Source: Poa pratensis
Taxonomy: Eukaryota > Streptophyta > Magnoliopsida > Poales > Poaceae
Direction of reading: 5' to 3'
Assembly (NCBI GenBank): GCA_947311845.1
Contig: CAMZMU010000052.1
Coordinates: forward strand, 137,903,733 to 137,967,732
DNA length: 64,000 nt
Shown here in pieces: positions 1 through 10,372 of this stretch (positions are counted from its first letter, which is position 1; each line of letters begins with the position of its first letter). The position numbers were made by a program, and so were the translations under genes. The notes beneath the pieces are model-generated. The model ran no database searches. It had not been told where the DNA came from and was given only the letters and a program-made list of their open reading frames with translations.

Positions 1-1
1 T

Positions 2-421
2 CACGAGCGGGAACAAACAAATGTCTTACTGCGCCAACACCTCATCCGAGCTCAACAGAGAATGAAACATCAAGAAGATAAGCATAGAAGTGAAAGGGAA
101 TTTCAGGTTGGGGAGCAAGTCTTCATGAAATTACAACCATATGCACAAACTTCTGTGGCTCGCCGAAGCAATCACGAGCTTTCCTTCAAATACTTCGGGC
201 CCTACGAAATTCTTGCTCGCATTGGCAAAATGGCTTATAAACTGAAACTTCCATCCGGGAGCATGATCCACCCGGTGCTACACGTTTCCCAGCTCAAGAA
301 ATGGGTTCCACCCGATCAGGTGATGAACTCTGAGCTCACATTTTCCTTCTTGACTGATCAGTGCTTTGTGGTGCAGCCCTTACTCATTCACCAGAAGCGA
401 TCCATCAAGCATGGCACATGA
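2..421 (+). pseudogene. Ty3/gypsy polyprotein, C-terminal end only
   Basis: The frame is open from base 2 and stops at 419-421, so only the last ~139 residues are in the window; the methionine at 62 is internal. This is the tail of an integrase-bearing polyprotein. The visible signs are a basic stretch, then SFKYFGPYEIL, MAYKLKLP and IHPVLHVSQLKK, which make up the small beta-barrel region after the integrase core in plant gypsy elements. The same block closes the minus-strand gypsy element near 16900-17050. It is followed by a polypurine tract and an LTR on the same strand, as expected for the 3' end of such an element. The 5' part lies outside the window, so it cannot be judged whether the whole element is intact. 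Confidence 0.85.
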
Positions 422-542
422 TATTCCTCTCAGGTACAGGTCTCCTGGACTGGCCTACCATCCAAGCTTCTATCATGGGAATCGGAACCTGCTCTGCGTG
501 CTCGTTTTCCTCTTGCACCTGCTTGGGGGCAAGCAGATTCTC

Positions 543-555
543 AAGGGGAGGGACC
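543..555 (+). other. polypurine tract of the first gypsy element
   Basis: The purine run AAGGGGAGGGACC lies directly before the TG that opens the LTR at 556. It primes plus-strand DNA synthesis in LTR retrotransposons. The related minus-strand element has a very similar tract beside its 3' LTR. Confidence 0.7.
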
Positions 556-990
556 TGCTACGACACCAAGAGCTAGGCATCGACGTGCCAGAGACGTCAG
601 ACGGGCCGTGAGCCGTGAGCACAAGACCTAGCCAGTGACGGCCCAGCCCACACAAGAGAAGGACAACTAAAGCATAGGCACAGAACATCCTGAGAGTGGA
701 TTGAGCTGGTACTGTAGCGTTCCTCTGCTTCTTCTTCCTTTCCACAGCATCACATCTTGAGAGTGGATTGAGCTGGTACTGTAGCGTTCCTCTGCTTCTT
801 CTTCCTTTCCACAGCATCACGTGGGAGGGTATCGATTCACCATTGTAATAGACAACATAGCTGTTCTTCCTTCCTCCTCCCCTGCCCACGGATCCTTCGT
901 GAGGTGTGTATCTGAGAGTATGGATCCCGCTGCCTGTGCGTGACGCAAGGACTGCGATCTACTCGTGAATCAAACTCCTAGATTATAGCA
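556..990 (+). mobile_element. 3' LTR of the first gypsy element
   Basis: The segment starts TGCTA and ends TAGCA, a perfect 5-bp inverted repeat of the TG...CA type, and directly follows the polypurine tract. It is 435 bp. The partner LTR and left target duplication are upstream of the window; the five bases after it are CGTAC. Inside it is a 67-bp tandem duplication. The end was set by the inverted termini only, so it is less certain than the start. Confidence 0.65.
691..820. repeat. 67-bp tandem duplication inside the LTR
   Basis: The unit beginning TGAGAGTGGATTGAGC at 691 recurs at 758 with almost no change, giving a period of 67 bp and two copies. It lies in the LTR, where duplicated promoter blocks are common. 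Confidence 0.85.
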
Positions 991-1062
991 CGTACAGGGC
1001 TCAGGCTCAATGCCCCAGAGCCGTCGAGACTGTTGAGCTGCGAATCAAGCAGAGTCGACGCC

Positions 1063-1365
1063 GCGACCAGGACGACATGGACTCCTGCTTCTCCTCTTGG
1101 AGGACGCCGGCCGGCCGGCGTGCGCCATGGAAGCGGCAACGCAAAGCTCGAGCACGGCGACCATGACGAAATGGGCGCCTGCTTCTTCTCTTGGAGGACA
1201 CGACCGACGTGCGCCATGGAATCGGTAGCGCAGAGCTCGAGTGCGGCGACCAGGACGACACGGGCTTCTGCTTCCTCTCTCGGAGGACGCCGGCCGGCCG
1301 GCGTGTGCCATGGAAGCGGCAGCGCGGAGGTCGAGCGTGGCGACCAGGATGGCACTGGCGCTGGT
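1063..1365. repeat. GC-rich tandem repeat, ~94-bp unit
   Basis: Copies start with GCGACCA(G/T)GA at 1063, 1157, 1246 and 1340, so the spacings are 94, 89 and 94 bp, with three full units and a partial fourth. Each holds a CGCCATGGAA-like core and a TTGGAGGAC-like block. Frames on both strands stay open across it because the repeat is GC-rich and nearly a multiple of three in part. I recognise no protein family and do not call a gene. Confidence 0.75.
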
Positions 1366-1699
1366 TCAGAACGCGGCTATGAAGGCTATGAAGTTGGTAC
1401 TGCTCTGATTGCCGACGAACTTCCAAGGCGGATCGCGGCGCCGGCAGCGGCAAAGGAGGCCACGAGCTTCGTTGGACTAGGCTTTGGCCCGACTGTTTTG
1501 ACTAGTTCGAGCTGCTGCCGTTGGATGGGAAACGAGCGGACCCCAGCCAACAACGTCCCTCTGCAGTAGTTTTGCCTACGTTAGAGGATCTCGTTCCTTC
1601 TTTTGAGTATGCCCCTTGTATCTGCTGGAGTTGCTGTGAGTAAACTTCAATGCGCAACTTGGGGAATGCGAGCGAAATAAAATTTTCTTCAAGGGGTTC

Positions 1700-2290
1700 T
1701 CTCGTTAACGAGCAGAACCCAGAAGGCTGTCCCCACTCCCCGCCCCCACGCTCTCGCGTCGCCGCGGCCCGGACAGGCGGCCACTGTGCCCCACGCCAGC
1801 CAAATCCACGCTTGTCCCTCCTCTCCCCGCCCGCGTCCCCGCCGTCGCGAGCGTTTCGATGAGGCCGGCCAGTTGGCGCCCATTTGGATTTGCGTGGTCT
1901 CGGCGACCGCGGTGAGACCGCAGCGTGCGGAAGGTACGGCGCGCGGCGGATCGCTTTTCCAGTGCGGCCGGGCAAGCCGGAGCGAGCGACGCGGGCGCAA
2001 TTGGGCGGAAACCGGCAGCGACAGCGGCGGCGGCGTAGCAGCTTCTCCAGGTGTGTCCCCCGCTACCTCTTCCCTCGTACGAGTACCGCATGCACGCGCG
2101 CGCAAGTCTCGGCCCTTTGGCCTGGATCGGAGGAGCGGCCACGAGGGTTGCGATCTATGCTGTTCCTTTTGCGGCTGGTTTGTCAGGATCTGCGGGGTGA
2201 TCGGCAATAACAGTGGGAATTTTATTTCATCGAACGCTTTGCGCGCACGCCGTGGAACAGGACGCGTGCCCGCCTGGTGAGCGTGTGAGT
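1700..2290. other. GC-rich, CpG-dense segment; possible promoter or 5' exon
   Basis: This ~590-bp stretch is much richer in C+G and CpG than the AT-rich DNA that follows. A plausible plus-strand splice donor, CTCCAG|GTGTGT, lies near 2048. Several frames are open but none resembles a known family, as expected from composition alone. It could be the first, mostly untranslated exon of a lost or non-coding gene. No matching downstream coding exon was found. Confidence 0.3.
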
Positions 2291-5200
2291 GCTACGCAAA
2301 TGCCAGTCGATCCCGCCGATTCATGAGGATTGTGATGTCGTTGTGATAATCAATTGATCTGGTCAGATGAGACCGACGTATGGACACGCACAGACGAGCT
2401 CTCGTGGCGAATTGGGTTTCGTTACGGGATGGTTAGCTCAATTGCTTTGCTTTAGCCCAATTGGGTCTCGATTAGATATTTATTTACAGACTTTAGCTGG
2501 TCAGGTATTTCCTCCAGGCCCCTCTATTGCTCGAACACCACTGTTATTGGGCTCCAATGGTCAGTTTTAGCAACGACCATATACCTGACTAGTATATGAG
2601 GAGACGTGGGTAGTTTGTTATGTTAACTTGACAACCAAACTTTGTACATGAGCTGTGCTTTCCATTGGGTTTTCTTTTTAAGTTTTATTTCTAAGAATAC
2701 TTCTGTCTAAATGTTTGAAGAGCCTGTAACTTTGGTAGTAAAAGTTGTAGTGAAACAAATAACAACACATGGATAGTGTTCATAGAAGATTAGGTCAGCC
2801 AGGGATTCGGTTATGTAGCCAAGTCGAACAACAATGTGCATTAATTATGGATATGTAGCCGTTGAGGTTTGATGAGATACACATTTGCGTCACAAATCAA
2901 GATTCACAAATCCCCACGGTGACCATTTTACCATGAAAAAAATCCAGATGATAATATTGATACTGCCTATCAGATATAACTTACATTGGCATTTTGTAGA
3001 GTCTGATATAGGCACTTTTATCCATTGTTCGTTGACACGAGCATATCACCTACAATACATACATCAGGCCATGCATCTCTATAGACTCTTCTACAGTGGT
3101 GATATGAGACGTGTTAGAGTGAAGATGATGCAAACATACGGGTGTCAAATCATGAATAAATGCTGGACACGAGGTAGTAACATATTTTTGTATTTTATCA
3201 ATAGTTAGATGCTCACACTCTTAAATGCAATTATGGTCACTTTTGCAAACGCAAATATAATTCTTGAAGATCGAGCATTTTGATTTGCATTCTAAATGTG
3301 TATTGTACTACACAATTGCCTCTTCAGTCCTGACATAGATAAAAGCCAACTACTCTGTCTGGACGTGGCATTGCTATACTGGTTTGGTGAAATGTTTTTT
3401 AAGTTATACACAATGTATTGGACTCTTCCTTCTGCCGCATTAGAATATACCTTATTTATATTGTTCCAGCACAATAGTGCTTAGTATCTCCTTGATTTTT
3501 GTAAGTCACCAGCTATCAGTTTTCCTGCGACAGACTTGCAACAAACTGAACCTGAAGTGGAGAATGAGTTGCACCAGGATTATCCCTGAGCCTTTAGTGG
3601 TGAATTTTAGCTGAATGGAGTCGCATGTGGTCAACTTTGCTGTTAGGCTTGAGGCTTACTGGAAAGAGTTCCTTTCTTTGAAGGCATCTGCTTACTGTGA
3701 GTTAAATTAATATTATGTGTCTCTAGTCCCCTCTTTCTCAGTTTGGCGATCCATTCTTACTTCTTTATTCCTTGGAGCTCAGTGTCAGTTAGGCATAATT
3801 TTGCTAGGCATAATCATATGTGAGAATAGTACTACCTTGATGTCACAACTTCTGCGGAATTGTTTCAATGAAGTAGACTTGTTTCCAAGTTGACTACAAT
3901 AGGTACCAATCGTAAAAAACAGTCTGAGGTATCTATTATATATGCATTTTTGAATGAGTGCTTCCCAGGTCATTCAGTATGAATGGCGATATCTCTCCAA
4001 TATTTGATGTTAGCAAACTTATAGGGACATATCGGAGTGATGCGTTGTGAAGGGAATGAAAATTCAGTTTATTTCATTACACAGCGGCATGTCACTATTT
4101 GGCACTTCTTTTTATGGACAAAGAACACAAGTTATTATCTAAGCCCGCATTTGGTAGGTAATGGAAAGAGGAGGTACTTATGATCTGCCATAGATATGAC
4201 TACCAAAAAGTCACTTGATTCTCCTTTATAGCTGCACCACTTATTGTATGAATTAGCATCGGCAAAAGAACTGGTTTATCCTGAGCCATCCTTGCATTAT
4301 TCTGGGGAACAGAGGGACATGTGCCTTTGGTCAAAGTATCCTCTATTATGTTACGCTAACTAGAAAACAATATATTTTGAGCTGGACTTCTATGGGTAGT
4401 ACTTAATACTTAATAGTTAGTGGGATGTATTTCTTCCAGAATGTCTTTTCCCTTCTTCTGGGTTCCTATCTCATGTGGTGGAATGATAACTTACTATTTT
4501 TTCACTATCTATTAAATATAGTTAAAATACACGAAACTTGTTTGTCATCATTCTTCTTCGCCAGCCTTGTTGATCTTATACTGATATCCTGGCTAGTCCA
4601 GACTTGGCAAATTAATGCGCTGCACCTTGTTTAGAATACGTTAATTTTTAATCCTTTTGAACTAATTAAGTAATGCTATATTTTTTTTTCCTGGATGAAT
4701 GAAAACCGCTACTTGTGCTTTAGAGTAACATAAATCAGTCCTTTTCAGATAGTGTGATGTATAGTTTCATTCTGATCTGATAAATAGAGGGATTTTGCCA
4801 TGAGCTTCAATTAAGGACTACCAATTAATTTTCATTTATTATTCTGTGTTCATATGCATGCTTTCCGTGTGGAGTGTAGTGCCATACCAAGAATCGTGCT
4901 GGTATCTGAATGATATTTTCAACTACATGATCTCAAAGACATGCAATCACCACGATACTCAGAAATTTCTAAGTATGTATTATCTCGATAATCATGCTGG
5001 AAAGGCGCTGCTGTTGGCATATTTTAGCAGTTTGCAAAAAAATTGATGCAAAAGTGTGTTGTTGATTTTATCTGCGTACTTTGTCTTTCTAAACTAGTGA
5101 TGTTTATGATCAAAATGCTATACTAGCCTTTGTATTGCAGGTCAACAACATGCAGTTCATTTCAATGGTACCGCATGGAGTTTAATTCTAATGCTATTCC

Positions 5201-5339
5201 TTGCACACATGCATGATTTTGTTGTAAGCCTGACAGTTGATAGTTCTCTAAGATGTGATTAGTGTTACCTCTATGGAAGAAGAAACACCGGGCGAATTCC
5301 AGTTTCTCCAGGCCATGCAAGAGCAATACACAAGAAGTC
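2291..5339. other. AT-rich intergenic DNA, nothing recognised
   Basis: Only short frames without family resemblance occur. I see no clear transposon termini, RNA gene or tandem repeat here. Confidence 0.5.
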
Positions 5340-5449
5340 GAGAGTAAGGTGTAGCCAAGGACGGACTTGCCGGGCAACTGGCAATCATGTCTAGATTACC
5401 ATCTAAATCTGTGCTGCCGGCAAGTCATCCTTGGCTGCATTCCACTCTC
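5340..5449 (-). ncRNA. MIR169: miR169 precursor hairpin, locus 1
   Basis: On the minus strand the 5' arm at 5417-5437 begins CAGCCAAGGATGACTTGCCG and ends in a further G, which is the sequence I know as miR169b/c. The 3' arm (complement of 5352-5374) pairs with it along the whole length apart from one bulged C, and GAGAGT/ACTCTC extends the stem below the duplex. The loop is about 43 nt. miR169 guides cleavage of NF-YA transcription factor mRNAs and responds to drought and salt. The minus strand is favoured because the mature sequence then sits on the 5' arm, as is usual for this family, and because a TATA box lies upstream on that strand. The second locus at 9194-9305 has the same architecture, so the two are duplicates. 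Confidence 0.88.
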
Positions 5450-5544
5450 TGCCTCTTTGTGCATGGCGCTTGCGGCAGTGAACCCTTCACTCCTCATCTC
5501 CCAGCTAGCTATGGAGGTGCTTCTGGTATACATTGAGGGGAGGG

Positions 5545-5553
5545 TATATATAG
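5545..5553 (-). promoter_or_regulatory. putative TATA box of MIR169 locus 1
   Basis: CTATATATA on the minus strand, about 100 bp upstream of the hairpin. The flanking sequence (AAGTTGATCTGGAACAATA on the plus strand) matches the flank of the TATA at locus 2 (AAGTTGGACTTGGAATAACA), so the block was duplicated with the hairpin. Confidence 0.55.
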
Positions 5554-5930
5554 GTAGGGCTGCAAGTTGATCTGGAACAATACTGAAGTCCCCTTTTGAT
5601 TTATTTGTAAAAAGTTATTGGCATAACATTTCCCTTCTTGGAGTGAAGATGGTGACGCATCCATATATTGGGGCTTTCTGGATTTCCAACTTCTAATAAT
5701 ATTTGTGGACCAGAATGCTGGCTGTTGGCATCTATGGGATTGTTTTGTTAGGCAGGTTACATGAGGCATCTAGGTTGGATGGGGCTCAGTCTACAACGGG
5801 TTCCAGGGCTCTCCACTAGAGTAGTATCACAGAGGAGAAAATTAGTGCTGGTAACAGTAAGGTAGTCTCTGATTTTCAACCTGTATAACATGGCTTTCAT
5901 GTTATAATATGCATCATCGCATGATACTAG

Positions 5931-6208
5931 TGTTAAAGGTGTTAAGTATATAATATCACCACTTCCTATCAGATCGGTCTTTTGGGATAGTTGGTTGATA
6001 GAACTATTCTAACATGGTATCAGAGCACTTGTAGCCTGAGGTCTTGAGTTCAAGTCTCAGTCCCCGCATTTCCCCTAAATCATTTATCCACACCCACGTT
6101 GGGTGTGAGGGGAGGTGTTGATCATTCCATATCCACGTCGGATGTGAAGGGGGGTGTTAATATCAGATAGGTCTTTTGGGATAGTTGGTTGATAGAGGTG
6201 TTCTAACA
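5931..6208 (+). mobile_element. SMART-type mini LTR retrotransposon, 278 bp
   Basis: Two short LTRs flank a tiny interior with no coding capacity. The 5' LTR is 5931-6014 (84 bp) and the 3' LTR 6155-6208 (54 bp); they share TATCAGAT(C/A)GGTC, TTTTGGGATAGTTGGTTGAT and the end TTCTAACA. A perfect 12-nt initiator-tRNA-Met primer site, TGGTATCAGAGC, starts immediately after the 5' LTR at 6015. A purine run (GTGAAGGGGGG) precedes the 3' LTR. The flanking pentamers are ACTAG (5926-5930) and ACTGG (6209-6213), a target duplication with one transition. The 5' LTR carries about 30 extra bases near its start. SMARTs are non-autonomous and depend on enzymes from other elements. Confidence 0.75.
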
Positions 6209-6387
6209 ACTGGAACCCATGCTTCTAATTAACAAAGGCATCTCACGTGGCTCCAGTGCTGTGCAGGAGGTGCTTTTGGCTTTAGCATGCATATATTATT
6301 AGGATTCCACTGGTTTCCAGTTTTGGCTTCTTTCCTATTGATCATTTGATGGTTCCAAATCTTCCTTAGGTTGAGCCTTCTGTTTCT

Positions 6388-6393
<6 letters not shown>

Positions 6394-6421
<28 letters not shown>
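6394..6421. repeat. (CA)14 microsatellite
   Basis: An uninterrupted CA dinucleotide run of 28 bases, likely polymorphic between lines. Confidence 0.95.
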
Positions 6422-6427
<6 letters not shown>

Positions 6428-8358
6428 AACATGGACCTTTAGTTTTCCTGCATCATTATTTGGTGGTAAACACTAACAGTTTCGTAAAGCTAAGTCGCAT
6501 GTACAGGCTCAAGGGAAACTTCCGCTGTGTCTTGTCAAGCTAAAAGATGCGCATTGCACTTCTAATGTGTGGTGACGTGCTGGTAACTTAGAAAAAGCTT
6601 CACTTCCAGCACCTTCTGTCATGTGGAAATCATGAGTAGATCAAGTTGGAAAATTGCTGTAATTGCTCGATCTCCGAGGCCTGAAAAATTACATGGGTTT
6701 AGGTCCGAGATTAATTTATTTTATTTTGGAAGATCCGGTTTGGCCATCCACCGATGTGTTGAATCCATAAAAATACATTGAGAAACAAACAACACAAATA
6801 CTGATGTGCTAATAATAGTAAATTTAAGTTCACATCATGGTTAACCATTTCTTCGTATGAAGTACATACTTGTTCTTCACCGTGGAAGCTTTTTGTTTCT
6901 CGATCTGTGGACTGGATTTGGATTTGTGATTTTGTGCCATGGTAGATACATATCCTGTCAATGTTGTCAAATTTTTCATGACAATTAGAGATGTTAATTT
7001 TGTAGTGCACTGGTACACATATACCCCTGTATACATGTATACTGCAGAGATTTTTCTTCTTGCTCCTATTCTATTTTTTGTATATTGGTAGTAGACTAGT
7101 AGTAGATTTATGATTCTTTTTGTCAAACTAGATGTCTTCATGAATATAAGTATGGTTTAATATTTGTTAGTTCAATATAATCTGAAACTTTGACTCGCTA
7201 ATCTATTCTCTTGATACTCTATATGCATTGTTCAGAGTTCATATTTTTACTCCTTGCATTTCTTAGGGTGAAATATCTTTGTGGTAACCAGTATTGGACT
7301 TCTCTTCAAATAATATAGGTTGGAATGACTGGTCAGTGTTAGGGTAATACTGAATTCTTTGCAATTATGGCCTGTTACATCTGGTTACCTTTCAAGAAAA
7401 CTGTTATTTTTTTACCAATCTGCATTTGCTAGTCATTACTAGTAATGCTTGGTTTATCTGGAAAGAACCAAAGTTAACCATGTAACGTGTATTGCTGACC
7501 AATCCTGATTTACTTTATAGACATTGGCAACATGATTTTTTTTGCTATTAGTTCATGTTGATACTTGCATCTGCACATTTAGCTAGTATTCTGCATTACG
7601 CCATTACCACATGATCTTTTAGCACACTATTCAACTTCATCATATGGTGTATCAAAAAGGATGCTGGCTGGTCTCGCCATTTGATTCAAGATTATATCTA
7701 CTGGCTTCCTGTGTACTATCTTCGCGAAGAACCCGAATGTACCATGTGTTTACTGTGCACATGCATTACTTCCGGATTTATCAGGTACGGGTCATGGAGG
7801 GATATGGGCTCGTGACCTTGTGTTTTAGACTTCGTAGTTGTACAAAAATAGTCTTACCATGTAACTTATCTGTCGAGTCTGAAAACTATTTTTTCAGCGT
7901 CAACTTTGAGGTAATTAAGGGTTCCATACTATGAAACGGTGTTCTACACCATCACAGCACAGCATAATCATAATTTCTATTGCCATAGAAGCTAAAAAGT
8001 TGAGCCTTGCTCTTGATTGTTCTCTCACAAAAAGGTGTATCAGTCATTATGATTTGTACTGATGCTGGGCGTTTACCCATGATACCTTACATATGTAGTT
8101 GCATGGTAATTTACATTCATTGTGCTAATAACGAGGTAATGGTTTTCAACATCGTCACCTTTAGGCTTTAAGCAATAAAGTAAAGTTCTCCACCCAGAGG
8201 ACGTGAACCAGACAACTAAGGAAATGCATTGCTTTCCTAACATGGCTACATCACCGGTGTACCTTACTGCTTCTCATGTCGTACATGTTTAAGATTTCTT
8301 TTATGTAGACAATCTTTGTGGTACAGTGTCATAAGAATAATTTCGGTTGCTAACTGTC
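6422..8358. other. AT-rich intergenic DNA, nothing recognised
   Basis: Short frames only, none with family resemblance. No clear transposon boundaries seen. Confidence 0.5.
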
Positions 8359-8374
8359 AACCTTGAGGAATCTT

Positions 8375-8673
8375 AGGCAGGACAGCCCCAAGGTCATGCG
8401 AAAAGGGCTCGCCTCGGCCACCCTTCTCGTTCCTTGGATGAGCTGGAAGCAAAGGAACGCCTGCATCTTTGAGGGAGCCCAAGCCTCTGTCAGTTCATGT
8501 GTTGCGCTGATCAAGGAGGAGACCGCGCCCTTGGGCTCAGGACCATCATGCTGACGACCTGGGGCGTTCACTGAATGTACTTTTTTGCTTCCTGTTCCTC
8601 CTAGGAGGGTTGTAAACAAACTTCTATCTTTTCAATGAAATGAAACGCAGTAGTCTTTTGCATTTTCTCGAAA
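8375..8673 (+). mobile_element. 5'-truncated LINE with 16-bp target duplication
   Basis: AACCTTGAGGAATCTT occurs at 8359-8374 and again at 8674-8689, bracketing about 300 bp that ends in a short A run. The 5' part encodes the last ~55 residues of a LINE polyprotein (SWKQRNACIFEGAQAS..., stop near 8552), like the WK.RN.RIF tail found after plant LINE reverse transcriptases. The rest looks like a 3' untranslated region (GTTGTAAACAAACTTC, AATGAAATGAAACGCAG). Severe 5' truncation, an A-rich 3' end and a long target duplication are the marks of target-primed reverse transcription. It is dead. Confidence 0.85.
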
Positions 8674-9193
8674 AACCTTGAGGAATCTTTTGTTGTTAAG
8701 TGCTTGATATACATCTTCTAGACTTGAGATCTATTTGGACGTCGATTTCCATCATGGGGGCAACTAAAGAAAGTCATTATCTTATCTTCAAAAATCATGG
8801 ATGAGCATAAAATAATAGGAAAGGAACTGTGATATTGTCGGACATATATACAGATCTGATGTCAAGTGGGTTGAGCTTGTAGGCAAACCTTCTATACTTC
8901 TTATGCTTTCATATTTATGTATTTTGCAGATGAAAGAGCAAGATACTTTTATACTTCTAATATATACGCGCATAGAGCTTGAGAGATGTGATGTCAAGTA
9001 GAGGTTGAACTACTTAAGATGCAGACCTTTAAAGCTGGAGGTATGTTATGTCAATTAGTGGTTAGGCTAGCTAGAGATGCATACCTTTAATGCTTTGCAT
9101 ACTTACCCATTCATGTATTTCCATAACGAAAGTTGACAGAAATGCAGATGGTCGAGATCTCTTACAATGCTTGAGGGCCAAACACCAGAAGAA

Positions 9194-9305
9194 GAGAACT
9201 AGGTGTAGCCAAGGACAACCTGCCGGCTAACTCTAAGGCTCAGCAAATCTGAGTTCCCCCCAACACCAGGAGCCGGCAAGTCATCCTTGGCTGCATTCCG
9301 TTCTC
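9194..9305 (-). ncRNA. MIR169: miR169 precursor hairpin, locus 2
   Basis: The minus-strand 5' arm at 9273-9293 has the same 21 nt as locus 1 (CAGCCAAGGATGACTTGCCG plus G). The opposite arm (complement of 9206-9227) pairs with it without any bulge: the only irregularities are three G-U wobbles and a mismatch at nucleotide 1, a textbook miRNA duplex. GAGAAC/GTTCTC extends the lower stem. The loop holds a secondary stem (AACTCAGATTTGCTGAGCC on the minus strand). The near-perfect duplex beside diverged loops suggests that both loci are kept functional. Predicted targets are NF-YA mRNAs. Confidence 0.9.
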
Positions 9306-9452
9306 TGCCTCTTAGCGTATGGCTACCCAGCAGAAGCTTTCCTGGTACCCACACTACAGGTAATTCCCACTCCTTCCTCTCCCTACCATGACTGCTATGC
9401 TATCGTGTGCTATGGTATGTAAGTGTGCATTGCCATTGGGTGCGATGGCCTG

Positions 9453-9462
9453 CATTTATAGG
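9453..9462 (-). promoter_or_regulatory. putative TATA box of MIR169 locus 2
   Basis: CCTATAAATG on the minus strand fits the plant TATA consensus and lies about 150 bp upstream of the hairpin, in the same relative place as at locus 1. Transcription would start roughly 30 bp downstream, near 9425. Confidence 0.6.
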
Positions 9463-9499
9463 CATGAGCAAGTTGGACTTGGAATAACATGGAAATCAC

Positions 9500-10306
9500 T
9501 GCCCAGTGAATTCTTTATTACAAACACCTCATCACAAAGTTTGCCGTTTTTGGGATGAGACATGATGACTCACCAATTGGTTGTCCGCGGTCTGATGTAC
9601 ATTTTTAATCAAGGATTCGGCATCTTCTGGATTGGTTGGTTGAGACTAGGGATTGAGCATCTGCATGTGGACATGCTGTGAGCGCAGCTCTGGACTTAGC
9701 TAAAATTTATAATTATCGAGAGTTCTTTGTAGTCGATCTCCAAACTTCTTAGAATTGCAAAAACTTGGTATGCAGCTTGTATTGGACTACTGGAATTCCA
9801 TGAACAGTAAGCATTCTCCCTTCGTTTTCAGTATGTTAGTAGGGTCTATTTCACCATGATTTTGGCTAGTATGCTCAGAATTTCAATTGGCAACCAAATT
9901 CCGCAGTAATCAATGCATTGGTCTTCTGTTCTATTGTAGGAAGGACCAAGCTGTGTCATTCTAGAAAGGTAAGGTTGGAACTATTTTTGTGAACATGCAT
10001 GTGCCTCTTAGGACTGAAAATGGATGGGAGTATTTGCTCCATCCTGTATTACAATCTAATTACACGAGAAACATAAGTTGTATGGAACAATTGCATGCTT
10101 TTATTTATCACATCGTGTTTATAAGAAGAAACAGTTGTACGATTTTTTAGAGAAAAGGCCATATGGTCCAGCTTTATTGGAAAGCTCGAACCAAGAGTCA
10201 TCGATATTCTGCTGGGATTACCATTCAATATCGAAATGATACTTTTAAAATAGGATAAGTGCAACTCTTGGCTGGCTTTGCACACAGTCGTACTCGTTGC
10301 TTTCTA
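9500..10306. other. intergenic DNA, nothing recognised
   Basis: No family resemblance in the short frames. It may carry upstream regulatory sequence of MIR169 locus 2, but no specific motif can be defended. Confidence 0.4.
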
Positions 10307-10370
10307 CTCCCTCCGTTCCTAAATATAAGATGTTTTAGATGTTACATCTTATATTTGGGAACGGAGGGAG
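10307..10370. mobile_element. short Stowaway MITE, 64 bp
   Basis: The ends CTCCCTCCGTTCC and GGAACGGAGGGAG are inverted repeats flanked by TA on each side (10305-10306, 10371-10372). The whole element folds into one hairpin (ATATAAGATG...CATCTTATAT). Stowaway MITEs are mobilised by Tc1/mariner transposases and are very abundant in Triticeae. Confidence 0.95.
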
Positions 10371-10372
10371 TA

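Noticed and set aside
5340..5449. MIR169 transcribed from the plus strand
   Set aside because: On the plus strand the canonical miRNA would not be encoded, and the TATA boxes lie upstream on the minus strand.
8363..8554. A stand-alone 63-codon gene
   Set aside because: It is the C-terminal tail of a truncated LINE bracketed by a 16-bp target duplication.
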